Part shown: positions 1-12,487 of the stretch, one piece after another
Layout: every line of letters starts with the position of its first letter
Numbering within the stretch: the stretch's first letter is position 1
From: Pelagibacteraceae bacterium
GTDB taxonomy: Bacteria; Pseudomonadota; Alphaproteobacteria; HIMB59
Direction: 5' to 3'
Length of the DNA stretch: 64,000 nt
Assembly (NCBI GenBank): GCA_019651435.1
Contig: BOYI01000001.1
Coordinates: forward strand, 372,001-436,000
Translations under genes and position numbers: made by a program
Notes under the pieces: generated by a model
What the model was told of the DNA's origin: nothing
What the model saw: only the letters and a program-made list of their open reading frames with translations
Databases searched by the model: none

Positions 1-255
1 GACGTGGCTAAGAATGGATTGCAATGTTATTTCAATAATCAAGCTCTTCATGAACTAGGTAAAATGATTTTAGATGTTTCAACTAGCGGTTTGCAAAGAA
101 GAGGCTATCTCAATTCTGAAGGTCAGGATGAAAGCATACATCTTAAAAAATTGAAAAATATTATTGAAGATCAAAAAACACCCGCAGATGTTTTAATTGA
201 TGAATACAATCTTTCAAAAGATGTTATTGGTATTTTGAATAAGCCTTATTATTAA
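1..255 (+). CDS. gshA: Glutamate-cysteine ligase, C-terminal fragment (truncated by window edge)
   Basis: Frame open from base 1; C-terminal motif LQRRGYLNSEGQDE...TPADVLIDEY resembles proteobacterial GCL type 2; directly followed by gshB. Confidence 0.65.
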   Translation, partial: DVAKNGLQCYFNNQALHELGKMILDVSTSGLQRRGYLNSEGQDESIHLKKLKNIIEDQKTPADVLIDEYNLSKDVIGILNKPYY

Positions 256-256
256 A

Positions 257-1207
257 ATGATTAAAAAATTTTTATTTCAAATGGATGATCCTACAAAAAT
301 TAATATTAAAGAAGACTCTACGTATATGCTGATAAAGGAGTCTCTTTCCAGGGGTATTCGATGTTTTTATAATTCTCCAAGTTGGGTATATGCATCTTTG
401 AATAAATATAATCAAATTAAATCTAGCAACTTAGAGTTATCTTTAACTAAGAGTGGAAAACTCACTTATAAAAGTAAAAAATCTAAAGATACAAATCTTG
501 AAAAATTTAATGCAATTTTTATCCGACAAGATCCTCCATTCAATATGGAATACATTTCTAATACATATTTACTTAGTCAGCTTCAAAAACCTGTTTTGAT
601 TAATGATCCTAGTGAAGTTCGAAATTTTCCTGAAAAACACATAATGATGAACTTTCCTGAATTAACACCACCCACTTTGATCTCTTCTCATATCCCCTCC
701 ATATTAGCTTTTATTAGATTACATACGGAGGTCATACTTAAACCAGCTTATGGGAATGGGGGAATAGGCATTGAAAAAATTAAAATGAATCAATCAAACA
801 TGAAGAAATTTTTAACTAAATATATTTCAAAATTCCAAAATAACCCCGTAATTATTCAAAAGTTTCTAAAAAATTTCAATAAAGGGGATAAAAGAATAAT
901 TCTTGTGAATGGCCAAGTGAAAGGTGCAGTCTTAAGAGTTCCTAAAAAAAATAGTATTAAAGCAAATTTCCATGCAGGTGGAACTGCTGTTAAAACGACC
1001 CTCTCACCAAGAGAAAAACAAATATGCTCTACTATTAAGAGTTTTTTAAAAACTAAAAAATTATTTTTTGTTGGAATAGATGTAATAGATGGTTATTTGA
1101 CAGAAATTAATATTACATCACCAACAGGCATACAAGAGATAAACAGATTAAACAAAGTTAATATTGAAAAAGATGTTATTGATTTTGTAGAAAAATCACT
1201 GCAATAA
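257..1207 (+). CDS. gshB: Glutathione synthetase
   Basis: 316 aa; FIRQDPPFNMEYI, NDPSEVRNFPEKHIMM and ATP-grasp VILKPAYGNGGIGI motifs. Confidence 0.9.
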   Translation: MIKKFLFQMDDPTKINIKEDSTYMLIKESLSRGIRCFYNSPSWVYASLNKYNQIKSSNLELSLTKSGKLTYKSKKSKDTNLEKFNAIFIRQDPPFNMEYISNTYLLSQLQKPVLINDPSEVRNFPEKHIMMNFPELTPPTLISSHIPSILAFIRLHTEVILKPAYGNGGIGIEKIKMNQSNMKKFLTKYISKFQNNPVIIQKFLKNFNKGDKRIILVNGQVKGAVLRVPKKNSIKANFHAGGTAVKTTLSPREKQICSTIKSFLKTKKLFFVGIDVIDGYLTEINITSPTGIQEINRLNKVNIEKDVIDFVEKSLQ

Positions 1208-3124
1208 ATTCTCGAACAGTTTATTGATATTTTTTTGAATTAACTCCTCTAATGGTTTTCTAACTGTCCCATCAGGAATTACTCTTTCGTAAGAATATGA
1301 ACCTTTGTCAAATTTTATGATAAAGTCATCCTGTTCTATAATATCAAATATTGTAATTTTATAATTTGGATGAAAATATTCTATTTCTCCTTTTAGTTCT
1401 TGATTATCAGATGAGGTAAAAATTAAATCTTTGATAATTAATTCTTTATTATTCGAGTTAGTTACTTCACCTTCAATCGAAATATCATTATTAATAAACG
1501 ATTGAGAAAGAGTATTAATGAGTTGATTAATCTGTTCGAAATCCTCAATATCTTGAGAGAGGGATTGCATGAATAAAAGCAAAGCTATTTCCTCTTCTTT
1601 GACATTAATCTTAACTTGACCATTAATTTTTCCACTAATTCCAATCATGTTTTTTAAATCAATGGGTTGAGATATATCCAAATTTAAATCTAAAAAGCCT
1701 TTCAATCTTGAACTTTCAAGAAAAAATTTCTCCATATTTTCTAAGTCCAAATTTTTCAAACTGAGGTTTCCTGAAAATTTTTCATCAAATATATTTCCTG
1801 ATAATGTGGAAATATTTTCATCTTGAGTAATTTCAATATTTTCTAGAACATAATTACCAGTAGCAAGATCAATTATTAAATTCCCCTCAACGTTATTAAA
1901 TGAATAGAGATCAAGATATTTAGCATAATCATCTTGGTCAGTGTATTTCAATAATTTGCTAAGATCATTTGAGTCAAATTGTTGTAAATTGATATTTAAA
2001 AATGTCTGTTGAGTATTGGAAAGGTTAGTTTCCCCACTTAAAGAGAATTTTAATTCATCTTCTTCAAAAACATCTAGGGAATTGATAATGATCTCTTCAT
2101 CAATCACTGTCCCATCCATGGTAAAATGAGAAATATTTAGTTGATTGAGTATTTCTTTAATTTCAGCGTTAGGAATAAGATCAAATTCCTTAAAATTATT
2201 TATTTTAATTTGTAGTCCTCGATTTGAAAAATTATCTAAGTTGAAATCACCCAGAATGCTGATCAATGTTTCATCTTTTGAGATGTTTAATTCTTTAATT
2301 TTTATATTTTCATTTTCAATATTTGAAGAGAGAGAGAGTTTGTCAAAACTAATTAGATTAGAGTCTAATTTGGGAAAGATTAGTTGAAAAAAATTAGATA
2401 TATCATTTGATGAGGATGAGTTTAAATTCAAGTCAAAATTTGTATCTGAGAAATCGATGTAATTAAAACTTCCTTGTAAATCAAGTTCACTACCATTTTC
2501 AGTTATATAATTCAGAGAATTAATTTTAATCAAATCAGAATACTCAATATCAAAATTATCTAAATTTCCTTTTGGTAATTTTGTAGAGTTAAGAAAATTT
2601 ATATTTTGCAAAAACTGAGAAAATACTTCAAAAGGGATGTTGAATCCTTTTATATTAAGTTTGGAATTAAGAAAATTTTCTAGATTAATCAAACCTGAAA
2701 ACTTTAATTGAGAATTCTCATTAAAATTAAGCTCTAAATTATTAATGGAAAAGTTATTTTGAGTATATTCACCACTCACATTTATTGTATCTAGGTTGAT
2801 CTGTTTAAAAAATTTTTGATAATTTTTATCAAGCAGAAGTACTAATTCATTAACATCTAATTCCTGAATTGAAAAATTTAATTTCTTGAGAACTTCATCT
2901 TCGATAAAAGCATCAAATTGAACTTCAGCTTCTTTATAAGAAAAAGTGTCAGAAAAAATCTCAGTAATATTTTCATTAGATGAAATATTAAGATCTAGAT
3001 TTTCAATTTCCCCTTCGAGCAATACTTCGTTTTCAAGTGCATTAATATTTAGGTTTCCAATACTGGCATTAGGAATAGAAATTGAAATATTGTTGCTATC
3101 AAGCAAAGATCTAGAAAACATCAC
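1196..3124 (-). CDS. AsmA-like protein, main body
   Basis: 642 aa beta-rich repetitive protein with AsmA-like layout; overlaps the upstream membrane-anchor ORF by 4 nt. Confidence 0.5.
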   Translation of the reverse strand: MMFSRSLLDSNNISISIPNASIGNLNINALENEVLLEGEIENLDLNISSNENITEIFSDTFSYKEAEVQFDAFIEDEVLKKLNFSIQELDVNELVLLLDKNYQKFFKQINLDTINVSGEYTQNNFSINNLELNFNENSQLKFSGLINLENFLNSKLNIKGFNIPFEVFSQFLQNINFLNSTKLPKGNLDNFDIEYSDLIKINSLNYITENGSELDLQGSFNYIDFSDTNFDLNLNSSSSNDISNFFQLIFPKLDSNLISFDKLSLSSNIENENIKIKELNISKDETLISILGDFNLDNFSNRGLQIKINNFKEFDLIPNAEIKEILNQLNISHFTMDGTVIDEEIIINSLDVFEEDELKFSLSGETNLSNTQQTFLNINLQQFDSNDLSKLLKYTDQDDYAKYLDLYSFNNVEGNLIIDLATGNYVLENIEITQDENISTLSGNIFDEKFSGNLSLKNLDLENMEKFFLESSRLKGFLDLNLDISQPIDLKNMIGISGKINGQVKINVKEEEIALLLFMQSLSQDIEDFEQINQLINTLSQSFINNDISIEGEVTNSNNKELIIKDLIFTSSDNQELKGEIEYFHPNYKITIFDIIEQDDFIIKFDKGSYSYERVIPDGTVRKPLEELIQKNINKLFENLLQ

Positions 3125-3375
3125 ATTTTTGTAATTAAGTCAGCAGAAAGCAAGTCATTTTGAATAGAAAAATTAGCCTCCTTCATCTCAATTTGAGGTT
3201 TTGGTAATAGTATTAGTGACTGCTCTTCTGAGGATGTAAGGGAGACAGTATTATTTGTTTGCTCCATTACAGTTGCGCTGGTAATGGTGTTGATAGGTAG
3301 TTTGAAAAAGCTAAGAGCCACTAAAAGTAGAACTAAAAGAAAGACTATTAAGGATATAATTTTTATTTTTTTCAT
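3121..3375 (-). CDS. AsmA-like N-terminal membrane anchor, probably the same gene as the downstream ORF
   Basis: 84 aa with N-terminal TM helix; LLPKPQIEMKEANFSIQN resembles the AsmA N-terminal domain. Confidence 0.45.
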   Translation of the reverse strand: MKKIKIISLIVFLLVLLLVALSFFKLPINTITSATVMEQTNNTVSLTSSEEQSLILLPKPQIEMKEANFSIQNDLLSADLITKM

Positions 3376-3387
3376 TAGTTGAATTTA

Positions 3388-4314
3388 CTAAATGTATAAA
3401 TAGGTAAAGTAAGCCAAGTAAGCAAATATTAATCCTATCGATAATAATTTTCCAGCCATCTTTTTTATGATCATGATGAAAAAAACTATTGAAACCAACA
3501 AGAATAGCCATTTGTCAATCGATGAGAGAAGTTCATAGTAATTAATTTGACCATTTATAAATATTGCTATGAGTGTAATCCCAAAAATATTAGCGATATT
3601 TGATCCTAAAATATTCCCCACTGCTAAATTATTTTGTTTTTTTATAATAGAGATAATAGTAGCTACTACCTCAGGAAGAGAAGTGCCAAAAGCAACAACA
3701 GTAATACCAATTGTAGACTCAGCAACACCTAATAACTCAGTTAAGTTTTTGGCATAGGTAATAAAAAAACGAGAACTGAAAAATAAAACAATAAATGCAA
3801 TAATAATTTTAGAGATAATTATAATTGTTGAATTTTGACTATTTTCTATTGAAATGGGATCTTCTTCAGAAGGTTTTTTTAATTCAAAATAAAAAAATAG
3901 AATTAAAAGTAGGATAAACAAAAGACTAAACTTAAGCCCCAAAGTAAAATTAAAGAAAATCAAAAAAAAGAAAAGTATCGAAAAACTTATAAAGAAAATT
4001 GCAGTACTTTGATCTTGTTTTACAATATTTAGTGATATTAGTGGAAAAACCATAATTCCGCCAACAAGAAGAATATTTGCTATGTTACTTCCTACTAGAT
4101 TTCCAGCTACAATGCCTTCAGCACCAATCTGAAGAGCTTGAAAAGTAGCAGCAAATTCAGGTAATGAAGTTCCAATTGCGATTATAAAAATACCTACAAA
4201 TATTTCTCTTATTTGAAATATTTTTGAGACAAGAATAGAATTTTTAATTGCATATTCACAAGACCAAATGAGAATGACTAAACTTATAATTAAACCAATA
4301 AAACTTTGTATCAT
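3388..4314 (-). CDS. Calcium/sodium antiporter (CaCA family)
   Basis: 308 aa, many TM segments, duplicated alpha repeats GNLVGSNIANILLVGG and GNILGSNIANIFGI. Confidence 0.85.
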   Translation of the reverse strand: MIQSFIGLIISLVILIWSCEYAIKNSILVSKIFQIREIFVGIFIIAIGTSLPEFAATFQALQIGAEGIVAGNLVGSNIANILLVGGIMVFPLISLNIVKQDQSTAIFFISFSILFFFLIFFNFTLGLKFSLLFILLLILFFYFELKKPSEEDPISIENSQNSTIIIISKIIIAFIVLFFSSRFFITYAKNLTELLGVAESTIGITVVAFGTSLPEVVATIISIIKKQNNLAVGNILGSNIANIFGITLIAIFINGQINYYELLSSIDKWLFLLVSIVFFIMIIKKMAGKLLSIGLIFAYLAYFTYLYI

Positions 4315-6294
4315 TGCCTAATTCCCATTTGATCCTTTTTAATTTTTCTAATTTCATCTCGGAACATGGCTGCCTTCTCAAAATCCAAATTTTCTGCTGC
4401 TGATAGCATCTTTTTTTCTAGTTTTTGAATGTGTTTTTCAAATTTACTTGGACTCAAATCTTCATCTTTAGATAAACTAACAGTATAACTATCTTTTTCA
4501 TATATACTCTCAATTATTTCACCAATATTTCTTTTGACAGATTGTGGGGTAATATTATGAACCTTGTTATATTCAAGTTGCTTTGATTTTCGATAGTTTG
4601 TTTCCTCCAAAGCTGCCTCAATACTTTTTGTTTTAATATCTGCATATAAAATCACTTTACCTTCTACATTTCTTGCTGCTCTGCCAATAGTTTGAACGAG
4701 ACTTGTTTTAGATCGCAGATATCCCTCTTTATCTGCATCAAGAATTGCTACTAGACCACACTCAGGAATATCCAATCCTTCTCTTAATAAATTGATCCCA
4801 ATAATTATATCTATCTCTCCCATACGAAGAGAACGAATGAGTTTTATTCGATCAATTGTATCTACATCAGAATGCATATATTCAGCTTTAAAATTTTGCT
4901 CTTTTAGATAATTAGTTAGATCTTCAGCATTTCTTTTTGTAAGAGTAGTAATAAGTACTCGATTATTTTGAGATAATGTTTTTTGAATCTCACCTACAAG
5001 GTCTTCTACTTGATTGACAGTAGTTCTAATTTCACAATTAGGATCAAGTAATCCTGTAGGACGAATAATTTGCTCGACATACTCATTATCAACTTCATTT
5101 AATTCCCAAGGTCCTGGTGTAGCAGATAAAAAAATTGTTGGAGGTCTCATCATATCCCATTCTTCAAATTTTAATGGCCTGTTATCTAGGCACGAGGGTA
5201 ATCTAAATCCATATTCTGATAGTGTACTTTTTCTTGATCGGTCACCTTTGTACATTCCATTTATTTGAGGTACGGTAACATGTGACTCATCAATAATTAG
5301 TAAAGAATTTTCTGGAATGAATTCATATAATGTAGGAGGTGCGTCTCCAGATGATCTGCCACTCAAATATCTTGAGTAATTTTCAATACCAGAACAGGTA
5401 CCAGTAGCTTGGATCATTTCAAGATCAAAGTTAGTTCTCTCTCTAAGGCGCTGATGTTCTAATAGTTTTTTTTCCTTATCAAACTCTTCCAAACGATCCT
5501 TTAAATCTTTTTTTATTTCTTGTATAGCTTTTTCTAATCTCGGCTTAGGAGTAATATAGTGACTATTTGCAAAAATTTTTACTTCTTCAAAATTCTGAAG
5601 AAATTCCCCAGTAAGTGGGTCAAACTCTTTTATCTCTTCAATTTCATCCCCAAAAAAACTTACTCTCCATGCAATATCTTCCAAGTGTGCAGGAAAAACA
5701 TCAACCCGGTCTCCAGTGACTCGAAACATTCCTCTCCTAAAATCAATATTATTTCTTTTGTATTGAAGATCGACGAGCTCTCGAAGAAATTCCATTAAAT
5801 TTAAATTTTGTCCTTTTTTATTTCCAGGTCATTTTGGAATATGAGTCGACTGCACCAATGCCATAAATACAAGATACACTTGCTACAATTATTACATCAT
5901 CACGCTCAACAAGAGAGCGTGTTGCTGAATGTCGAAATCTATCAATTTGTTCATTTATTGATGACTCTTTTTCAATAAAGGTATCTGAACGAGGCACATA
6001 GGCTTCTGGTTGATAATAGTCATAATAACTTACAAAGTATTCGACTGCATTCTCAGGAAATAGAATTTTTAATTCTTCGTAGAGTTGGGCAGCCAGAGTT
6101 TTATTTGGAGCCATAATTAGAGTTGGTCGATTATATTTTTCAATTACATTGGCTATAGTGAATGTTTTTCCAGAACCAGTAACTCCCAATAACACCTGAC
6201 TTCTTTTATTATCCTTAAGCCCCTTAAATAATTTTTCTATTGCTTGAGGTTGGTCCCCCTTGGGTTTATTTTCACTGACTATCTTAAAAGGCAT
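4311..6294 (-). CDS. uvrB: Excinuclease ABC subunit B (frameshift near 5800-5820)
   Basis: Two abutting ORFs, 158 aa with Walker [11 protein letters not shown] and 494 aa with helicase motifs [19 protein letters not shown] and C-terminal UVR domain. Confidence 0.93.
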
Positions 6295-6342
6295 ACTTGT
6301 AGTTTTTTTAAATAAGTTTATAGATATCTAAATTAAAAAAAA

Positions 6343-7514
<1,172 letters not shown>

Positions 7515-7523
<9 letters not shown>

Positions 7524-8950
7524 TTTACTATCAGCAATAATTTTAGCTATACGAAGAGTATTCGTTGTCCCAACTTTTCCGAATGGAACACCGGCAGTAA
7601 TAATAATTTTATCCCATTCTTTAAAATTTTTCGATTTTTAGCAACCCTACAAGCTCTATCAACCATTTCAGTGGAAGAGGAGATCTCATCTACCACATCC
7701 ATGAAGGTGCCCCATGTTAAAGCATTTTGACGAGCTACTTTAGTGTTTGTCGTCAAACCAATTAAAGTAACATTGGGTCTCATTCGCGCAACTCGTAGAA
7801 TGATCTTCCCGATTGAGAAAACGTAGCAATACAATTACAACTAGCAATACTCGCAACCTCTAAAGCAGCTGTTGCTATGGCTTCAGTGGAAGTTTTAGTA
7901 TGATCAAGATTATAATTCTGTATATTAGCCAAATATTTTGAGTCACTTTCCACTCTTTTAATAATTTTATCCATCATTTCCACAGCCTCTTTGGGATAAT
8001 TTCCAGCCGCAGACTCGGCAGATAACATGACAGCATCCACTCCTTGGAAAACGGCTGTAGCTACATCAGAAGCTTCGGCACGAGTTGGAGTTGGAGAGTC
8101 AATCATGCTCTCTAACATTTGAGTTGCAACAATACATGGTCGTCCAAACTTTCGACAAGCAGCAACCATAGTTCTTTGATGGATAGGCACGTCCTCTGGA
8201 TTTGTTTCAACACCTAAATCTCCTCGAGCAACCATTATTCCATCACAATTTTCAGTGATTGATTCAATTTCATCCATAGCAGATGGTTTTTCAACTTTGA
8301 CCATTACTTTAAATTTGGATGGAATCAGTTTTTTAGCAGTTAGTAAATCTTTAGTTGTTTGAATAAAAGAAAGAGCGATCCAATCAACATCTAATTTAAT
8401 GGCCAGTTGTAAATCTTTTTTATCCTTTGGAGTAATAATTTTTAAATCAAGTTTAGTATCAGGAATATTCAAACCCTTATTATTTGAAATTTCCCTCCAT
8501 CAGTAACAACACATTTGATTGAGGTGGGGACTTAGATTTTACTTTTAACCGAACTTTCCCATCATTGACAAGCAGACGTTGGCCAACAGAAATAGATTTA
8601 AAAATCTCTTTATGAGGTAAATAAACTCTTTTACTGTCACCATCTTTTTTATTTTGATCAAAAGTAAATTCTTGATTTTTTTAACTGTTCTTTGACATTT
8701 GTAAATTTACCAACTCGAAATTTTGGACCTTGAAGGTCGCCAAAATACAAATAGTATCATTATGCTTTTTTCTAACTTTCTTACTATTTTAACTTTTGAA
8801 ATGATCCTCTTGGGATCCATGACTAAAATTTAAACGAAAGACATCAACTCCAGCTAAAAAAAGCTCTTCAATAGTCTTCTCAGTTTCGCAAGCAGGGCCA
8901 AGAGTGGCAACAATTTTTGCTCGTCTATTCCTTAATTTTAATTGATTCAT
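7515..8950 (-). CDS. pyk: Pyruvate kinase (several frameshifts)
   Basis: [48 protein letters not shown]; start [21 protein letters not shown]-term [18 protein letters not shown]. Confidence 0.92.
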
Positions 8951-8988
8951 TTAGATAAAAATTAATAACATGATATTAGTAAATTACT

Positions 8989-9282
8989 ATGAGTAAAATA
9001 AATAAAGATAATGAAGTTTTGATTAAGGCAAAAGTCCTTGATCATCTAATTGAACATTTACAAAAAAGAACTGATGTTCAAAATATTGATTTGATGAACC
9101 TAAGTGGGTTTTGTCGAAATTGTCTATCTAAATGGTATGCAAAATATGCAAATGAAGCTGGCTATGATCTAGATTATGAAGAAACTAGAAAGATTATATA
9201 CGGTATGCCTTATTCAGATTGGAAAGAAAAATTTCAAAAAGAAGCTACACCAGAACAATTACAAAAATTTAAAGATAAATAA
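8989..9282 (+). CDS. DUF1244 family protein
   Basis: 97 aa; LMNLSGFCRNCLSKWY and YGMPYSDWKEK motifs. Confidence 0.85.
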   Translation: MSKINKDNEVLIKAKVLDHLIEHLQKRTDVQNIDLMNLSGFCRNCLSKWYAKYANEAGYDLDYEETRKIIYGMPYSDWKEKFQKEATPEQLQKFKDK

Positions 9283-9297
9283 TATATAAGAATAATT

Positions 9298-11049
9298 ATG
9301 AGTGAAAATTTACCTAACTGGAATTTAAATGATTTTTATTCCAATATTAAAGATGAGCAAATCAATTTTGATTTGGACACTTTTAGAAAATTCTCTGAGT
9401 CATTTAATAAACAGTACAAAGAAAATATCGAGAAAAATTCTGATAATTTTGAGTCTGTAATTGAGGAGTATGAAAATGGTAACGAGACAGGTGATAAATT
9501 AGGTAATTACGCGTTTCTTATTTATGCAACTAATATGAACGATGAAGAAGTTGTTCAATTTTATCAAGGTATCAATGAAAAACTTACTGAAATTTCATCA
9601 AACCTTATATTTTTTACTAATGAGATAAATTCATTATCTGAAGAAAAGTTTCAAAAATTAATTCTAGGATCTGGGCGTTATAAAAACTGGCTCATCAATA
9701 TTCGAAGATATAAAGATCATCAACTTGATGAAAAAAGTGAACAAATTTTTCTTGATAAAAATTTGACTGCCAATTCTTCATGGGTGAGATTTTTTGAAGA
9801 ACAAATTAACGATCTAAAATTTGATATCAAAAACAAACAATTAAACAGCTCGGATGCTTTAAATTTATTATCAGATCATGATGCAGAAACTAGAAAAGAA
9901 GCTGCAGGAAGTATTGAAAGTGTTTTCAAAAATAACTCTAAGATATTTACTTTTATAACTAATACCTTGGCGAAAGACAAAATCACCAATGATAAATGGA
10001 GAAATTATAAATCACCTGTTGAATCTCGTAATCTAGCTAATAACGTTGAAGATGAAGTAGTCGAAGCACTTAGCCAAAGCGTTATTTCAAATTACAAAAA
10101 TATATCCCACCGATATTATGAAATTAAATCAAAATTATTTAATCAACCAAAACTTAATTATTGGGATAGAAATGCCCCATATCCAAACTCTCCAAATGTA
10201 AAAATTCAATGGGAGGAAGCTAAAGATATAGTTCTTAGATCTTATGGTAATTTTGATCAGAGTTTCAAAGACATTGTACTTTTATTTTTTCAAAATAATT
10301 GGATTGATGCGGAATTAAAATCTGGAAAATCACCAGGTGCCTTTGCTGCATCTACAATTCCTTCTATTCATCCATATATCCTTACTAACTTTCATGGAAA
10401 AACACGCGATGTTATGACTTTGGCTCATGAACTAGGTCATGGTTGTCATCAGTACCTGTCATCTAAACAAGGATTGTTGCTCTCTAGTACACCGTTAACC
10501 TTAGCCGAGACCGCTAGTGTTTTTGGAGAAATGATGACTTTTAGAACTCTTCTTGCTGAGAGTAGTTCAGAGACGAAAAAATATTTATTAGCTTCTAAAA
10601 TTGAAGACATGATTAATACCGTTGTAAGACAAATTTCATTTTTTGAATTTGAAAAGCTTGTTCATAATGAAAGAAAGAATGGAGAATTATCATCTGATCA
10701 AATTTGCGAATTTTGGATGAAAACTCAGTCTGAAAGTCTTGGTCCACACATTGAATTAACTGATGGATATAAATATTTTTGGTCTTATATACCACATTTT
10801 ATTCATACCCCATTTTATGTCTACGCATATGCTTTTGGAGATTGCTTAGTAAACGTTTTAATTCAACTTTATGATGAGGGATTGCCAGATTTTAAAAATA
10901 ATTATATTGAGTTGCTCAAAAGTGGAGGCTCTAAACATTACAGCGAGGTATTAAAGCCGTTTAATGTTGACCTAAAAAACAAAGATAGTTGGCAAAAAGG
11001 TTTGTCTATGATTTCTGGTTTAATTGATGAATTTGAAAAAGCTATTTAA
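9298..11049 (+). CDS. pepF: Oligoendopeptidase F (M3 metallopeptidase)
   Basis: 583 aa; zinc motif HELGHGCHQYL and FGEMMTF. Confidence 0.92.
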   Translation: MSENLPNWNLNDFYSNIKDEQINFDLDTFRKFSESFNKQYKENIEKNSDNFESVIEEYENGNETGDKLGNYAFLIYATNMNDEEVVQFYQGINEKLTEISSNLIFFTNEINSLSEEKFQKLILGSGRYKNWLINIRRYKDHQLDEKSEQIFLDKNLTANSSWVRFFEEQINDLKFDIKNKQLNSSDALNLLSDHDAETRKEAAGSIESVFKNNSKIFTFITNTLAKDKITNDKWRNYKSPVESRNLANNVEDEVVEALSQSVISNYKNISHRYYEIKSKLFNQPKLNYWDRNAPYPNSPNVKIQWEEAKDIVLRSYGNFDQSFKDIVLLFFQNNWIDAELKSGKSPGAFAASTIPSIHPYILTNFHGKTRDVMTLAHELGHGCHQYLSSKQGLLLSSTPLTLAETASVFGEMMTFRTLLAESSSETKKYLLASKIEDMINTVVRQISFFEFEKLVHNERKNGELSSDQICEFWMKTQSESLGPHIELTDGYKYFWSYIPHFIHTPFYVYAYAFGDCLVNVLIQLYDEGLPDFKNNYIELLKSGGSKHYSEVLKPFNVDLKNKDSWQKGLSMISGLIDEFEKAI

Positions 11050-11060
11050 ATAATTGTTCA

Positions 11061-12389
11061 ATGAAAGAAGATAATAATTTTGTATCTCGGGTAAAGCGCT
11101 ACTCCAAAGTCACTACGTCTTTAACAACTTTAGCAACGCAGTTTGCTGGGAAAAAATACCTAAATTTCGATTTAAGCGATCAAAAATATGCAGCTCAAAT
11201 TACTGAAATATTGGGAAATCTAAAAGGCCCTTTAATGAAAGTAGCTCAGCTAAGTGCCACTATTCCTGATTTACTACCTGAGGAGTATGCTCGTAAATTA
11301 GCAGAACTTCAATCAAATGCCCCACCTATGTCATGGGTATTTGTCAAAAGAAGAATGAAAGCAGAGCTTGGGGAGAATTGGCAAGATATTTTTTTATCTT
11401 TTGATAAAGAGGCAAGTTTCGCCGCCTCATTAGGTCAAGTCCATAAAGCCTCTCTTCCAAACAAAGATAATGTGGCTTGTAAACTTCAGTACCCTGACAT
11501 GGCTTCTGCCGTTGAAGCTGATCTTGGTCAGTTAAAAATTATTTTTAAAATCTATTCCAGTTACAATAAATCAATTCAAATAAGAGAAATTTACAAAGAG
11601 ATTGAAGCAAGATTAAAAGAAGAACTAGATTACAAACTAGAACATAAACATTTAAAAGTTTTTAATGTTATTCACCAAAAAAATGACTACATCAAAATCC
11701 CAAAAGTTTATGAAAAAATTTCAACTAATAGATTACTAGTAATGCAATACTTAGAAGGAAAAAAATTAATAGAATACAAAAATGCACCACAAAAATTGAG
11801 AAACGAATTAGCAAAAAAATTGTTTATGGCTTGGTATTATCCTTTTTACAAATATGGAATAATTCATGGTGACCCACACTTAGGTAATTATTCAGTGGAC
11901 AAAAAAAATAACATAAATTTATTTGATTATGGTTGTGTGAGAATTTTTCCAGCTAAATTTGTCAAAGGAGTAATTGATTTATATTTTGCACTCAAAGAAA
12001 ATGACAATTCCAAAATTAAAAAAGCCTACGAAGCTTGGGGCTTTAAGGATATTGACGATAAATTGATGGCTGTTTTAAACAAGTGGGCTTTATTCCTATA
12101 TGATCCAATTCTCAAAAATGAAGTTCGAAGAATTCAGGACTCAGATAGTGGTATTTATGGCGCGAAAATAGCAGGTGAGGTTCATAAAGAACTTAAGAAA
12201 TATGGAGGCGTCAAACCCCCCAGGGAGTTTGTTTTTATGGATAGAGCTGCTGTGGGACTGGGTTCTATCTTTATTCATCTCAAAGCTGAAATCAATTGGT
12301 ATAAGTTATTTCACGCACTAATTAAGGACTTTTCAGTTAAAACTGTTGATAACAATCAAAAAAAAGCCCTTAAATTTGCTGGAATTTAA
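11061..12389 (+). CDS. ABC1/UbiB (AarF)-family atypical kinase
   Basis: 442 aa; LKGPLMKVAQLSAT, AASLGQVHKA, HGDPHLGNY and LFDYGCVR motifs. Confidence 0.88.
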   Translation: MKEDNNFVSRVKRYSKVTTSLTTLATQFAGKKYLNFDLSDQKYAAQITEILGNLKGPLMKVAQLSATIPDLLPEEYARKLAELQSNAPPMSWVFVKRRMKAELGENWQDIFLSFDKEASFAASLGQVHKASLPNKDNVACKLQYPDMASAVEADLGQLKIIFKIYSSYNKSIQIREIYKEIEARLKEELDYKLEHKHLKVFNVIHQKNDYIKIPKVYEKISTNRLLVMQYLEGKKLIEYKNAPQKLRNELAKKLFMAWYYPFYKYGIIHGDPHLGNYSVDKKNNINLFDYGCVRIFPAKFVKGVIDLYFALKENDNSKIKKAYEAWGFKDIDDKLMAVLNKWALFLYDPILKNEVRRIQDSDSGIYGAKIAGEVHKELKKYGGVKPPREFVFMDRAAVGLGSIFIHLKAEINWYKLFHALIKDFSVKTVDNNQKKALKFAGI

Positions 12390-12487
12390 TCTTAATTTCG
12401 CATAGGTTCGTTAAAAAAATCATATTATAAATTTAGAAATTAGTTATTTAATCTGGTAAACAATATACCACCAAAAGGAACTCAATT

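Noticed and set aside
2145-2387. Plus-strand ORF inside the AsmA-like gene
   Set aside because: Antisense shadow ORF in biased sequence with no recognisable motif; same for the ORFs at 2946, 3569, 5014, 5559, 16S-free shadow ORFs such as 19664 minus and 57172 minus
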